Of a stretch of 64,000 bases of DNA, positions 33,833 to 42,779 are shown piece after piece. A program made the position numbers and the translations under genes. How positions within the stretch are numbered: position 1 is the first letter of the stretch; the number at the start of each line of letters is the position of its first letter. The notes beneath the pieces were generated by a model. The model had not been told where the DNA came from, did not search any database, and was given only the letters and a program-made list of their open reading frames with translations. Source of the stretch: DATKUK01 sp035530655 (lineage in GTDB: Bacteria; Planctomycetota; Phycisphaerae; UBA1845; DATKUK01); the NCBI GenBank assembly GCA_035530655.1, contig DATKUK010000013.1, forward strand, positions 39,241 to 103,240, in the 5' to 3' direction.

Positions 33833-33915
33833 CGGAACCACATCCGATGATGGGTGCGCCTCCAGCGAGGGGGACATGATCAAACGCGCTGAGATCAGAA
33901 AACCCGTCAGAGACG

Positions 33916-35139
33916 CTACTGGTCGGTGGCCGCTGCTCGTGCGGTTTGCAGTCGCTGGTTGAGTTGGTCGAGGCGGCGGGCGGCCCAGGCGTTGTCGGGG
34001 GCAATCGAGAGAATATGTTGGTAGTGCGTGGCGGCTTCGGGAACGGTCTGTGGATCGATTTCGAGTGTCTTGGCCAGCAGCGCACGGGCCTCGACGTCGT
34101 CGGGGTCGCGTTGGACGAGCCGACGGGCGGCGCGGACGGCGTCGATCGTACGACCCGTCGCCAAAGCGTGATAGGCCTTTAGCAGCCAGAGCTCCGCACG
34201 ATCGGGCGCAAGCCTGGCGGCTTGGTCGATCGCCTCGCCCGCGCGGTCGATCCTGTCGGTCTGCATGCAGGCTTCGGCCAGCAGCAGCCACAGCGTGGGA
34301 TCGTTTTGATGGGTGGTGACCGCGTGCTCGAGCAGTCGGGCGGCTTGGTCGGGCCGGCGGCTTTTGCGCAGCAGACCATCGGCAAGCAGGGCCGCCAGGC
34401 TGGGCGAGATGGCCGAGTTCGATTCTGTCGGGCCGGTGTCGAAGAGCGCGTGGGCCTGTTCGATCCGATCGACCGCCAGCAGGGCAAGGCCGGCCTCCTC
34501 GCGCAGGACGGGATCTTCGGGCGCCAGGTGCACGGCGAGTTGATAGCAGCCAGCCGCTTCGATTTTCCGGCCGAGTAGCGAGAGGGCCTGTCCGGCCAGG
34601 GCGTGTACGGAGGCATGGCGCTCGAAGTCGGCGCGGCGAGGTTGGATGACGGCCATGGCTTCGGCGCAGCGGTCGGCGGCGATCAGGCACTCCACATAGG
34701 TCACCAGGTAATCCAATTCATCGGACCTGGCCTGATAGGCTTCGTGATAGAACTCAATCGCCTCGTCGAGTTTGCCCCGTCGCTCGGCGATCAGACCGTG
34801 CAGATAAGAGGTTTCAGGATCGTCGGGCGCGAGCGATTCGGCGAGCGTGAGTGACGCTTGTGCTTTGGCTACCTCGCCCCGCTCGAGATGTATGCGAGAC
34901 ATCAACTGGTGTGCCTCGGGCATATCGGGGGCGAGGCCCACCACTTCGGCGCAGGCTTTGAGGGCGTCGTCCAAGGCTGCGTTTTGAAAGCTGCGCTGGG
35001 CGAGCTGAAGCTTCACGCGGGCTCGCACGTGGCTCCAGTGCTTTTTGGATTGCTCGACCTGCGTGGAATGGTCGAGCGCATTGCAGCCGGCGACGACCAG
35101 CGGCGCGAGCAAAGCGATGGCGACCGAACGTCGGGTCAT
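33916..35139 (-). CDS. TPR-repeat lipoprotein of the pilus/secretion operon
   Basis: The 407-residue protein has a signal peptide ending in the lipobox LVVAGC (Cys19), then about nine tetratricopeptide repeats, for example ALKACAEVVGLAPDMPEAHQ and DDPETSYLHGLIAERRGKLD. It is last in the operon and overlaps the secretin stop as ATGA. By position and type it may act as a pilotin or assembly factor for the secretin, as PilF/PilW do, but this is inference. Confidence 0.85.
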   Translation of the reverse strand: MTRRSVAIALLAPLVVAGCNALDHSTQVEQSKKHWSHVRARVKLQLAQRSFQNAALDDALKACAEVVGLAPDMPEAHQLMSRIHLERGEVAKAQASLTLAESLAPDDPETSYLHGLIAERRGKLDEAIEFYHEAYQARSDELDYLVTYVECLIAADRCAEAMAVIQPRRADFERHASVHALAGQALSLLGRKIEAAGCYQLAVHLAPEDPVLREEAGLALLAVDRIEQAHALFDTGPTESNSAISPSLAALLADGLLRKSRRPDQAARLLEHAVTTHQNDPTLWLLLAEACMQTDRIDRAGEAIDQAARLAPDRAELWLLKAYHALATGRTIDAVRAARRLVQRDPDDVEARALLAKTLEIDPQTVPEAATHYQHILSIAPDNAWAARRLDQLNQRLQTARAAATDQ

Positions 35140-36932
35140 TCCTGCGCCTCCTGCGTCGTGGCTGGCGGCTGCGTGTCCGTTCTGTCGGGCAGCGGCGGGA
35201 CGGTCGGCTCGGGGTCTTCGCCCATGATGCGACGCGCGATGAGGTCACGGATGGCGCCGACCTGGCGCTCGCAGAGTTCTCGGCCGACCAGCTTTTCTCT
35301 GAGCTTCATGGCCGGCACGCTAAGCGGGCTGATGTGCAGAGCGAGTTGGACGTCCCACAGGGCCTTGTCGTATTGCCCGGCCTCAAGGTGCTCCAGCGCC
35401 CAGCAGTAGTGGGTCATACCAAGTCGATCGCGCCCGAACGCCTGCACGCCACGGCGGCTTCCCAGGCGGATGCGCTCCACTTCTTCGGCCAAGTCTTCGG
35501 ACAGCTCGTGGTAGGCCTGATCGTCTTTGACGATGTGCACGGTCAGCAGGATGATCACCTCTTCGCGGCTCGTGGAATCGATGGTGGTGCGGAACAGGGC
35601 GCCGGCCAGCGGAAGGTTACCGAGCACGGGCACTTGCCCACGGGTGGCGTTGGTCGACTCGCGGAAGAGCCCGCCGATCAGGACGGTGTGTCCGTCGCGG
35701 ACCATGATGTTGGCGGTGACCTCGGTGGTCCGCTCGAAGGGCAGGTTGGCTTCGTTGAGTCCGCCGCTGCTGTCTTCGGGGTGGATCTCCATGCGGACGT
35801 AGCCGTCGTCGCCGATGAACGGCCGGAAGACCAACTGCGTACCGGTCTCCAGAAAATCGACGGTCTGCACGGCTGTGGTTTCGGTGACGGTCGTGGTCAA
35901 GTAGCCGTCGCGCCGCCCGACGATGACCTCGCCTCGCTGTTTGTTGAGGGTAAGCACCTTGGGATTAGCCAGCACCGTGACGTCGGTCACCTGCTCGAGG
36001 GCCCGCAGGAAGACGGCGATCCGATCCTTGATGATGCCGAATGTAAAGCCGCCCTGGGGCACCACGCCGGCCAGGTCGGTGCGAATCGTCATGTTCGTCT
36101 TGTTCAGGTCGGCGGCGGCGACCTGGCCGGTTTCCAGATCGGTTAGCCCAAGCGAGGTGCCGCCCAGCAATTCGAAGTTCACGCCGTCGACGATGTTGAA
36201 GTCGATGCCCAGGGCGTTGTCCTCGCCGAGCTGGGCGCGGAGGATGGTGGCCTCGATGAGGACCTGCCTGGGGCGCACATCGAGTTCGCGAACAACCTTG
36301 GCGATCTGCTCGACGCGACTGAGGTGATCGTAGACGAGGACCGCGTCCGGGCTCGACAGAGCGTTGCCGCCCGCTTCGGTGCCGCTGGTTTCCAGGCCGC
36401 TCTCGGCGCTGGAGGTAACGGCGATCTTGCCGTCCTCGCTGAGCAACGGCTCGATCATCGGCTTGACGTCGTCGACGGTGATATAGTGCAGGTAGAACAG
36501 GCGGGCGACGAGCGTGTCGGGCGCGGCGGCGGCCTGCTGTTCGGCGAGTTCCTCGAGCGTACATACGTACAGGAAGTTGCCCCGTTGCTGGAATGCGCAC
36601 CCGTTGGCCCACAGGATGCAGTTGAGCGCATCGGCGAAGGTGACGTCGAACAGATCGGCGGTAACGTTACCCTTGACCTTGGGGCTGGTGATGATGTTTC
36701 GTCCGCTCTGTGTCGAGAGCATCCGCAGGACCGTCGCCAGCGGTACGTCGACCACGTGGATGTCGACGCGATCGCGGCTCTTGACCAAGATCGACGGGCC
36801 GTTGACCGGCTGCGTCGTTGCAGTCGGCGGGTTGGCGGCTTCGCTGTCGGCGTCGGCCGTGCAGAGTGTGGCCGGCGCCGCAACAAGCAGCGGCGTTAGC
36901 AGCCAAGCGAATGTGTTGTGGGTCAGCCTCAT
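35136..36932 (-). CDS. Secretin (GspD/PilQ family) with extra C-terminal region
   Basis: The 598-residue outer-membrane secretin starts with a signal peptide (MRLTHNTFAWLLTPLLVAAP). It then has an N0/STN-like domain (VDIHVVDVPLATVLRMLSTQ), N1-type domains (LFYLHYITVDDVKPMIEPLL) and the secretin core with VTVLANPKVLTLNKQRGEV and VPVLGNLPLAGALFR near the end. After the core, about 100 residues follow that include a TPR-like pair of helices (THYCWALEHLEAGQYDKALW) and a proline-rich tail; this is not typical. Pairs with the PilMNO-like inner-membrane genes in the same operon. Confidence 0.9.
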   Translation of the reverse strand: MRLTHNTFAWLLTPLLVAAPATLCTADADSEAANPPTATTQPVNGPSILVKSRDRVDIHVVDVPLATVLRMLSTQSGRNIITSPKVKGNVTADLFDVTFADALNCILWANGCAFQQRGNFLYVCTLEELAEQQAAAAPDTLVARLFYLHYITVDDVKPMIEPLLSEDGKIAVTSSAESGLETSGTEAGGNALSSPDAVLVYDHLSRVEQIAKVVRELDVRPRQVLIEATILRAQLGEDNALGIDFNIVDGVNFELLGGTSLGLTDLETGQVAAADLNKTNMTIRTDLAGVVPQGGFTFGIIKDRIAVFLRALEQVTDVTVLANPKVLTLNKQRGEVIVGRRDGYLTTTVTETTAVQTVDFLETGTQLVFRPFIGDDGYVRMEIHPEDSSGGLNEANLPFERTTEVTANIMVRDGHTVLIGGLFRESTNATRGQVPVLGNLPLAGALFRTTIDSTSREEVIILLTVHIVKDDQAYHELSEDLAEEVERIRLGSRRGVQAFGRDRLGMTHYCWALEHLEAGQYDKALWDVQLALHISPLSVPAMKLREKLVGRELCERQVGAIRDLIARRIMGEDPEPTVPPLPDRTDTQPPATTQEAQE

Positions 36933-37055
36933 GCCGTTTTCAGCCTATGTCCGTATAGGCCGGAAGTTCTCGTGCGCCTCGCGGCTAGCGGACGCACCTT
37001 TGGGCACCCACTCGCGTATCGGCGCTGCGGCGATCAACTGGCGCCGGGCTCGGCG

Positions 37056-37355
37056 TCATGGCGCGGGGGCCGCCTGCGAGCGTGGTGCAACGCGTGTCTT
37101 ATCGGTATCGATTATGCGGACCTTGAGTGTATCGTTGCGAAGAATGTGAAGTAGTTCGCGCAGGAGCCGGTTCGTCTCCTGGCCCACCTGAACCGCCTGG
37201 ACACGCTGGGCGCCCGGGTCGGGGATCTGGGCGTGGGCCGGCGCCGGACCGGATCGGCCGACCAACAGCGATCCGGCGACAACGCCGCAGGCAAACACCA
37301 ACGCGCACGTCCCATAACCGGCTCTGGACAACGGTCTTTTTTGAGATTCCCACAT
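37056..37355 (-). CDS. Small membrane-anchored protein, 99 residues
   Basis: The protein has a single N-terminal helix (ALVFACGVVAGSLLVG), an alanine/proline linker (PAPAHAQIPD) and a helical periplasmic part (VGQETNRLLRELLHILRND). I do not recognise a family. It lies between the last pseudopilin-like gene and the secretin, so it may be an operon-specific inner-membrane component. AAAGGA precedes the ATG. About 120 bases separate it from the secretin start. Confidence 0.6.
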   Translation of the reverse strand: MWESQKRPLSRAGYGTCALVFACGVVAGSLLVGRSGPAPAHAQIPDPGAQRVQAVQVGQETNRLLRELLHILRNDTLKVRIIDTDKTRVAPRSQAAPAP

Positions 37356-37422
37356 GATCGAATCCTTTCTCGCACGTGGCCCGACGTCCGATATGCACCC
37401 TGTCGGCTTCGGCCGGCTGGGT

Positions 37423-38691
37423 CTATGGCGGCGCCTCCCACTGCCAGGAGCCGGCCAGCACAGTCGTACGACAGCCGCTGGTAAAGCCTGGCGGCGGATT
37501 GGTCAGCAAGGCGGGGTCGTAGACGATCTCGGTGTGATCCTCACACGTCGCCTGCCATTTACAGATGACGGTCCCGCGGACGCGTGTTGTCTCCCACAAA
37601 GTCAAATTCCCCGTCCCATATACCAGACCGCGGATCTCGTTGGGATAGACGTCGGCCATGTCGCCGTCGGAGTTGTCTTCATACGGCGCGCCGGCGGGGT
37701 TGTAGTTGGTACCCCGTGCAGATTCCGAAAGTCCGTACATGTCGCTCTTGAGCCGCAACTCAACATCGCCGTCTACGATCAGGGCTGGGTAGTCGGCGCG
37801 ATAGTTGTGCAGGAGCATCGCGTCTTCCAGGAAAAGTTTCCCGCTGCCCAAGATGACGATGAGGGTGCCATGGATGCGGCTGTAGCGAATCTGAAGATCG
37901 CTGCCCCCTGTATCGACGACATACACACCATCGGGATTCGTTGCCCCCCAGGGATTGTACCCGGGGCTGAGCACCTTCTTTTCGATCGCTCCGGTAAACG
38001 GGATCTCCGTCGCCAGGTCGATGTATAGCGCCAGCACGCCTGCGTCGGGCATGGCCTTGGGCGGGCTTGGGATGGTGACCGTGCCGGTGACCGTGCTCGG
38101 GTGGGCTTGGGAGACAGCCTCCACGTCGCCAAACACAGTACCGTCATTGTGGAAAAGCCCGTTACTGGACAGCGGTGCGCCGATCACGGTTATCGCTTTG
38201 CTGGAGTTGACGTACACGTCCGAGCCTGCGTGCAGGGCCGTGCCGAGGACCTCCAGCGGGATGCCGCCGGCCTGGAGCAGCACGCTGTAGCTGCGCGCCA
38301 CCTGTCCCACCTGACCGATGCCGTACAGGCGAACCGTGGCGGTGCATTCGCCCGGATCGTTCCCATCCTCGGTCTGGCCAACATACAACCAACTGAACGT
38401 GCCGTCGCCATAGGGGTACTGAAAAACACGCACTTCGCTCTCAAAATCGTCCTGCCACGTTGGGTTGTCGTGGATGGTCTGGAGCGCGTGATCGACGGCC
38501 GCCAACGCCAGCACACCCGCCTCGGAGAAGTCGGCGGCCGTGTCGGACACGCGGGCGCTGAGTCGCGTCAGGGCGATCGCCGACAGACCCATGATCGAGA
38601 CGAGCATGGACACGGCCACAATAAGCAGGTAGGCCGATCCACGGCGGCGCGTCTGCTGCAACCCGGTCGTTGTCATCCTGCTGGAAGTCAT
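37423..38691 (-). CDS. PilX/GspK-like prepilin-type protein, 422 residues
   Basis: The protein has a hydrophobic N-terminus after basic residues (RRGSAYLLIVAVSMLVSIMG), like PilX or GspK minor pilins, followed by a large beta-rich periplasmic part with many Gly, Asp and Tyr (GDGTFSWLYVGQTEDG). The middle has polar repeats of a right-handed helix type (VNSSKAITVIGAPLSSNGLF). There is no Phe-Thr-Leu-Ile-Glu prepilin motif, so processing is uncertain. It follows the preceding gene by four bases. Confidence 0.65.
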   Translation of the reverse strand: MTSSRMTTTGLQQTRRRGSAYLLIVAVSMLVSIMGLSAIALTRLSARVSDTAADFSEAGVLALAAVDHALQTIHDNPTWQDDFESEVRVFQYPYGDGTFSWLYVGQTEDGNDPGECTATVRLYGIGQVGQVARSYSVLLQAGGIPLEVLGTALHAGSDVYVNSSKAITVIGAPLSSNGLFHNDGTVFGDVEAVSQAHPSTVTGTVTIPSPPKAMPDAGVLALYIDLATEIPFTGAIEKKVLSPGYNPWGATNPDGVYVVDTGGSDLQIRYSRIHGTLIVILGSGKLFLEDAMLLHNYRADYPALIVDGDVELRLKSDMYGLSESARGTNYNPAGAPYEDNSDGDMADVYPNEIRGLVYGTGNLTLWETTRVRGTVICKWQATCEDHTEIVYDPALLTNPPPGFTSGCRTTVLAGSWQWEAPP

Positions 38692-38695
38692 ACCT

Positions 38696-39400
38696 TTAAA
38701 ACCCGCTGCCGTCGGTCGGGTAATTCAGCCGTACGGCGGCCGAGCCGATGCGCGTAGCGTCCTCATCGCCGATCTGGAGTTCGACGCCCACCCATGTCAC
38801 GACGGTGGCCGATGCCTCCGGTGTCAGCTCGAACGCCCCGTTGGCCGATCGCAGGCTGACAAGCTGGGTCTTCCTGCCCCGGTCGTCGATGGCGGTAACC
38901 GCGATTCGCTTCAGCCCATGGTCATTGTCGTGTGAGGTGTCGGGCGACGTGGGCTGTACGTAGTGTACAGCGACCTGCCGGGTCCAACCTTCGTAGCCCG
39001 TCAGGTCGGTGCCGTCTTTGGTCTGCGGGGGTGAGGCCGACCAGCCTGCATAGTCGTCGACATCGTCGAAGTTGACCCGCGTGCCGCCCATCTCATCGAG
39101 TTCGACCCCGAAGCCGGTCCCATCGTTGGGATCAACGTAGTGCGCCTGGAAGATCTCGGCCATCAGGGCGTTTGCCAGCGTAGCTCGCCGGCACTGAGCG
39201 CCTTGAAGCTCTCGCGCACGGGCTACCGATCCCATAACGCTCAGGGCACCGACGAGTACAGCGGCGACGAGGATGACGGATATGGCAGCCTCGACGAGAG
39301 TCAACCCCCGTGATCCGCCAGGGCGCCGGACGGAGTTGGAGGCGTGGCGGCGACGCTGCGGCCGAGCCCGGGGAAAGCCAGCATGGTTGTGTGCGTTCAT
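38696..39400 (-). CDS. Prepilin-type protein (GspI/PilV-like)
   Basis: The 234-residue protein has a long basic leader and a type IV prepilin site SRG/LTLVEAAISVILVAA near residue 33, with Glu at +5. After the hydrophobic helix comes a beta-rich pilin-like domain (WTRQVAVHYVQPTSPDTSHD). The leader is much longer than usual. Probably a minor pseudopilin of the machine encoded by this operon. Confidence 0.8.
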   Translation of the reverse strand: MNAHNHAGFPRARPQRRRHASNSVRRPGGSRGLTLVEAAISVILVAAVLVGALSVMGSVARARELQGAQCRRATLANALMAEIFQAHYVDPNDGTGFGVELDEMGGTRVNFDDVDDYAGWSASPPQTKDGTDLTGYEGWTRQVAVHYVQPTSPDTSHDNDHGLKRIAVTAIDDRGRKTQLVSLRSANGAFELTPEASATVVTWVGVELQIGDEDATRIGSAAVRLNYPTDGSGF

Positions 39401-39415
39401 GGGATCAACGCACCT

Positions 39416-39856
39416 CTATTCTGCTGCGGGGACTAGAGTCTTCAAAAGGTAGGAAACGCAAAAGTAGTGCACGTTCTGGGCGATGGGCTGGGTCGCGCCG
39501 CCGTTGTACTGGCGAGTAAGAGGGTCTCCGGCCGACCCGGACCACGCGTAGCGTATGGTTTCCGGCGTCTCGTCCGCATCGCGGTCGGGGACGGTGAAGG
39601 TCACCGCGGTGCTGGTCCGCTCGCTGAAGGACAGCGCCACGGCCAATTCGGCAGTAATCTGGTCGATCACCCGCGCCGCGTCTGCCAGGGCAGCCGGTTG
39701 CCCCGCGCGCTCAGCCGCGTGCGTTGCCAGCATGATCGCGGAGGCAATGCCGGTCACCAGGACGGCCATAATGGCGATGCTTACAAGCATCTCGATGAGG
39801 GTGAAGCCTGCACGACAGCGCCCTGGGAGCAAGCGGCTCGACGTGGAAGTCCGCAT
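39416..39856 (-). CDS. Prepilin-type protein (GspJ/PilW-like)
   Basis: The 146-residue protein starts with RCRAG/FTLIEMLVSIAIMAVL, a textbook prepilin cleavage and membrane segment, and has a short beta-rich head (TVPDRDADETPETIRYAWSG). I chose the ATG at 39856 because GGAG lies six bases before it; a GTG at 39859 directly follows the TAG of the upstream gene. A minor pseudopilin by context. Confidence 0.82.
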   Translation of the reverse strand: MRTSTSSRLLPGRCRAGFTLIEMLVSIAIMAVLVTGIASAIMLATHAAERAGQPAALADAARVIDQITAELAVALSFSERTSTAVTFTVPDRDADETPETIRYAWSGSAGDPLTRQYNGGATQPIAQNVHYFCVSYLLKTLVPAAE

Positions 39857-39859
39857 CAC

Positions 39860-40390
39860 CTACTCCACCCGTATCACGCCTGTCACCTCGTCGATCCGGA
39901 CCGTCTCGCGGCGATCGCCGACTTCGAGGACGATGCGTCCCAAGCTGTCCGGCACCCCGTAGCGATCAAAGATGATCTCCGAGTCGGTGCCGCACACCGC
40001 CGAGACGATCGAAGCCTGGTACGGATCGACGGACAAGTCCACCGAGTATGTCCGGCTGGCGCGGTCGGGGTCGGGCATGCCGGGCATGCTGTAGGATGCC
40101 TCGCCGGGCTCAAACGCCACCGTCTGGTTAACAGCGGTGGTAATGGCGTATTGGCGAGCCAGGGCCAGATCGAGGCAGACGCGGTCGACGGCGGCTTGAA
40201 GCGCGTTATGCGTAACGGACCCCCTGTAGGCGCCCATCCCGATGACCATAATCGTCGCGATGATAACCACCAGCAGGACCAACTCGATGAGTGTAAAGGC
40301 AACGGGCCGCGACCAGCGCGGCCCGTTCGTTGCGACGGTAATTCGAGTTCTTCGCCGAACTTGTGCCAAGCGGCGCACGCCTGCTACCAC
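39860..40390 (-). CDS. Prepilin-type protein (GspH/FimT-like)
   Basis: The 176-residue protein has the hydrophobic segment FTLIELVLLVVIIATIMVIG preceded by Pro-Val-Ala, so the residue before the cleavage site is Ala and not Gly. The remainder is a small beta-rich head with the GspH-like pieces LDLALARQYAITTAVNQTVAF and IIFDRYGVPD. The GTG at 40390 overlaps the upstream gene by seven bases; no good ribosome site is seen, so the start is uncertain. Confidence 0.78.
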   Translation of the reverse strand: MVAGVRRLAQVRRRTRITVATNGPRWSRPVAFTLIELVLLVVIIATIMVIGMGAYRGSVTHNALQAAVDRVCLDLALARQYAITTAVNQTVAFEPGEASYSMPGMPDPDRASRTYSVDLSVDPYQASIVSAVCGTDSEIIFDRYGVPDSLGRIVLEVGDRRETVRIDEVTGVIRVE

Positions 40391-40917
40391 GTTTCGTAGC
40401 CCTGGCCACTGGTGTCGTCGAGGTCGTCGGTGTTGGCGATGATTTCACCCGTGAGATAGTTGAAGACCCACCCGTCGCCGCTGATTTCGTCGACCGTGGG
40501 CGCGACGGCGACCATCTTCACGCCGTTCTTGCCGAAGACGGTGGTCGGCCCGACCGGCAGTGCCGGGATCTGCTTGCGCAGGTAGGGTCCGTATATCGCG
40601 GTCGCGGTCTTCGTGTTGGCTATAGCCCCCGACTTGTCGGAGTACTTGAGTAGTTGGCTCTCGAAGGCTGCTGCGCTGGCCGCCGCACCGCCTGCGCCGT
40701 CGGCATTCGCGCCGGGGAAGGGGCCTCCGTGCTCGGCGGAGTACATCTCGATCGCGGTCCGAAGGACCGCCAAGTTCTGTTTGAGGGCTGCCTCGTCAGC
40801 GCCCTTTGCCCCGCGACTGATCCGCGGGATCGCAATGGCCGCAATGACGCCGAGGATGACCACCACGATGACCAACTCGACGAGACTGAATCCTCGCATT
40901 CGCCTGGAACTACGCAT
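40384..40917 (-). CDS. Major pseudopilin (GspG/PilA-like)
   Basis: The 177-residue protein starts MRSSRRMRG/FSLVELVIVVVILGVIAAIAI, a classic prepilin peptidase site with Glu at +5, followed by the GspG-like alpha-helix and pilin head with KQNLAVLRTAIEMYSAEHGG. The ATG at 40917 has GGGGAG six bases upstream. This is the likely main fibre subunit of the machine. Confidence 0.88.
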   Translation of the reverse strand: MRSSRRMRGFSLVELVIVVVILGVIAAIAIPRISRGAKGADEAALKQNLAVLRTAIEMYSAEHGGPFPGANADGAGGAAASAAAFESQLLKYSDKSGAIANTKTATAIYGPYLRKQIPALPVGPTTVFGKNGVKMVAVAPTVDEISGDGWVFNYLTGEIIANTDDLDDTSGQGYETW

Positions 40918-40990
40918 TGGTACTCCCCTTGTCTTCTTTTCTGCCTTTGCCAACTTGCCGTACGCGCAACGTTCACGGACGACCCTTCAT

Positions 40991-41578
40991 TTATCGTGCT
41001 GCCGCCGGATGAACTTGAGCGTTAAGGCCGTCAGGCAACTCCAGCACAACCGTGTCGGCGCCCCGTTTGAAGACAACCCGATAATGTTCGATTTTTTGAA
41101 GCTGAAACGCGTCCAGTTTCTGGCCAACCCGCACAATCGCGCCGTCGACGACCGCCCACTTATCGTGGGCCTGAAGGAACGTGCCCTGCAGCCGGTGGGC
41201 ACCCCGGAACTGATCGATCGACTGCTGGGCCTGTCGCGCCTTCTCGTTCTGCGAGCTTGCCGACCGCACCCGATAATGTCGGTCCATCGTGGGCGATAGG
41301 ACAAACACATCGCGAACGGGACCAAGAAGGCTCGAGACGAGTTGCGAGGCGGTCCGCTGATCGGATGCGTGATGCGAACGGAAGAGGGATGCCAGCGGCG
41401 GCGTGTCGACAACGGATTCCTCAGCGGTCGGCTCTTGGGCCGGCGAAACCGGCGCGACGGGATCACTCGGTTGCGGCGGCGCTGCCTCGGAGGACTGCGT
41501 GTGCGGAATCAGCAGGCCGGTGAGCGCGGCGGCCAGCAGCAGTCCGTAAAACGCCAGTCTTGTTTTACTGAGGCTCAT
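40991..41578 (-). CDS. GspC/PilP-like periplasmic assembly protein
   Basis: The 195-residue protein has an N-terminal membrane anchor (LAFYGLLLAAALTGLLI), a proline-rich linker, and a C-terminal beta domain with KWAVVDGAIVRVGQKLDAFQLQKIEHYRVV, like the homology region of GspC or the beta-domain of PilP that contacts secretin N-domains. ATGA overlap with the upstream PilO-like gene. The gene name is uncertain because both families share this pattern. Confidence 0.75.
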   Translation of the reverse strand: MSLSKTRLAFYGLLLAAALTGLLIPHTQSSEAAPPQPSDPVAPVSPAQEPTAEESVVDTPPLASLFRSHHASDQRTASQLVSSLLGPVRDVFVLSPTMDRHYRVRSASSQNEKARQAQQSIDQFRGAHRLQGTFLQAHDKWAVVDGAIVRVGQKLDAFQLQKIEHYRVVFKRGADTVVLELPDGLNAQVHPAAAR

Positions 41579-42153
41579 AGATCCTGCGCATCCACCGATT
41601 CGCCGGCGTTTGGATCGTTGCAGTAAAACTTCATGGAGCACTCAAAGCGGCAGGGTTGATCGTCGGACCGGTCTCCATATATGGCAAAATGCGTAACATC
41701 CAGGTAGGACACGCCGCCCTCCAGCGAGGCAAACCAACGGTACAGCGCCGGAAAGCGAGCCGTTCCTTCCACGACAAAGAGGTGGGCCTGATACTCGGCG
41801 CCAAACTCGATGCCGATCGGTTGCCAGCGGGCGACGGTCACGCCGCACTGGGCCGATGTCTCGTTCAGCCGCACCAGAAGCTCGTCCTTCGCCTGCACGC
41901 CGGGAATCTGCGCGGCCGCTCGGGTCAGGCGCTGTTGCTCTTCGTCCAGCGAGGCCCGGGGTGTCTGGCATTGCTCGCGCAGTGCGGCCACCGCGGCCTG
42001 CATCCCGCTGTGTTGCCGCCGGACCGGGTCGGCTCGCAGCAGGTGGCACAAGGAAGTATGAACGAGCAGCGCGTAACCCCCCAATACGATGACGGCCAGC
42101 AGGGCGGCCCCCGCTGCATCGGTGCCATACTGTTGCCAGACCGAGCGCTTCAT
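41575..42153 (-). CDS. PilO-like inner-membrane assembly protein
   Basis: The 192-residue protein has one N-terminal transmembrane helix (AALLAVIVLGGYALLVHTSL), a coiled-coil (AAVAALREQCQ and DEEQQRLTRAAAQIPG) and a ferredoxin-like domain (FPALYRWFASLEGGVSYLDV), which is the PilO/GspM layout. It overlaps its neighbours on both sides by four bases (ATGA). With PilM, PilN and the GspC-like protein it builds the inner-membrane platform. Confidence 0.82.
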   Translation of the reverse strand: MKRSVWQQYGTDAAGAALLAVIVLGGYALLVHTSLCHLLRADPVRRQHSGMQAAVAALREQCQTPRASLDEEQQRLTRAAAQIPGVQAKDELLVRLNETSAQCGVTVARWQPIGIEFGAEYQAHLFVVEGTARFPALYRWFASLEGGVSYLDVTHFAIYGDRSDDQPCRFECSMKFYCNDPNAGESVDAQDL

Positions 42154-42779
42154 GGCCATTCCGAACGGATCGAAAGGGCGACCGCATGCCCATCCCTGAA
42201 CGGCTGCTGGTGCGTCGACAGCAGCTCACATAATCCCAGTCGTCGTGTATCGTTGAGCCGTTTGAGCAAGCTGGCGACCGACTCGTGGTCTGTGGCCAAC
42301 CCGTCAATCACGAGGCCCCGGGCCACGCTTTCGCCAGGCGGCTTCTGCTGGCGATCGCCCGGCAGGGCGAATCTCTCCGGGTGCTTCTGGCGTTGCTTGG
42401 GGGCCTCGGCACGCGGCGGGATCGTGTGCACGCACGTCAACATGGCCGTCTGGGGCACGGCATCGACGAGGTCGCACAACGCCCGGCTCCATCGATGCTT
42501 GCGCCGCAGTTGCTCGGCCAGGATCATCCGCCGCCGAACCGCCCGATGACCCGCCTTAAGCGCAGCGAACTGTTTGATCAGCGCCTGCTCTTCGCTTCGC
42601 ATATCTACGATTTGAACCATCCTGACTCTTGTCTCGCCCGCAAGATAGTGCACCGCAGCGCCCAGGACGGCCTGGCTCACGACGGCCGCCACGCACAACG
42701 TCAGCCACATTCCCAGGCGACGTCCTCGCCGGGCGCGCCAGTGGTATTCGGGCGGGAGCAGATTGACCTGCACGGTCAT
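42150..42779 (-). CDS. PilN/GspL-like inner-membrane assembly protein
   Basis: The 209-residue protein starts MTVQVNLLPPEY, the characteristic PilN opening with the PilM-binding N-L-L-P motif, then a transmembrane helix (MWLTLCVAAVVSQAVLGAAV), a coiled-coil and a short alpha/beta domain (SVASLLKRLNDTRRLGLCEL). ATGA overlap with pilM-like. It connects the cytoplasmic PilM-like protein to the PilO-like partner. Confidence 0.86.
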   Translation of the reverse strand: MTVQVNLLPPEYHWRARRGRRLGMWLTLCVAAVVSQAVLGAAVHYLAGETRVRMVQIVDMRSEEQALIKQFAALKAGHRAVRRRMILAEQLRRKHRWSRALCDLVDAVPQTAMLTCVHTIPPRAEAPKQRQKHPERFALPGDRQQKPPGESVARGLVIDGLATDHESVASLLKRLNDTRRLGLCELLSTHQQPFRDGHAVALSIRSEWP

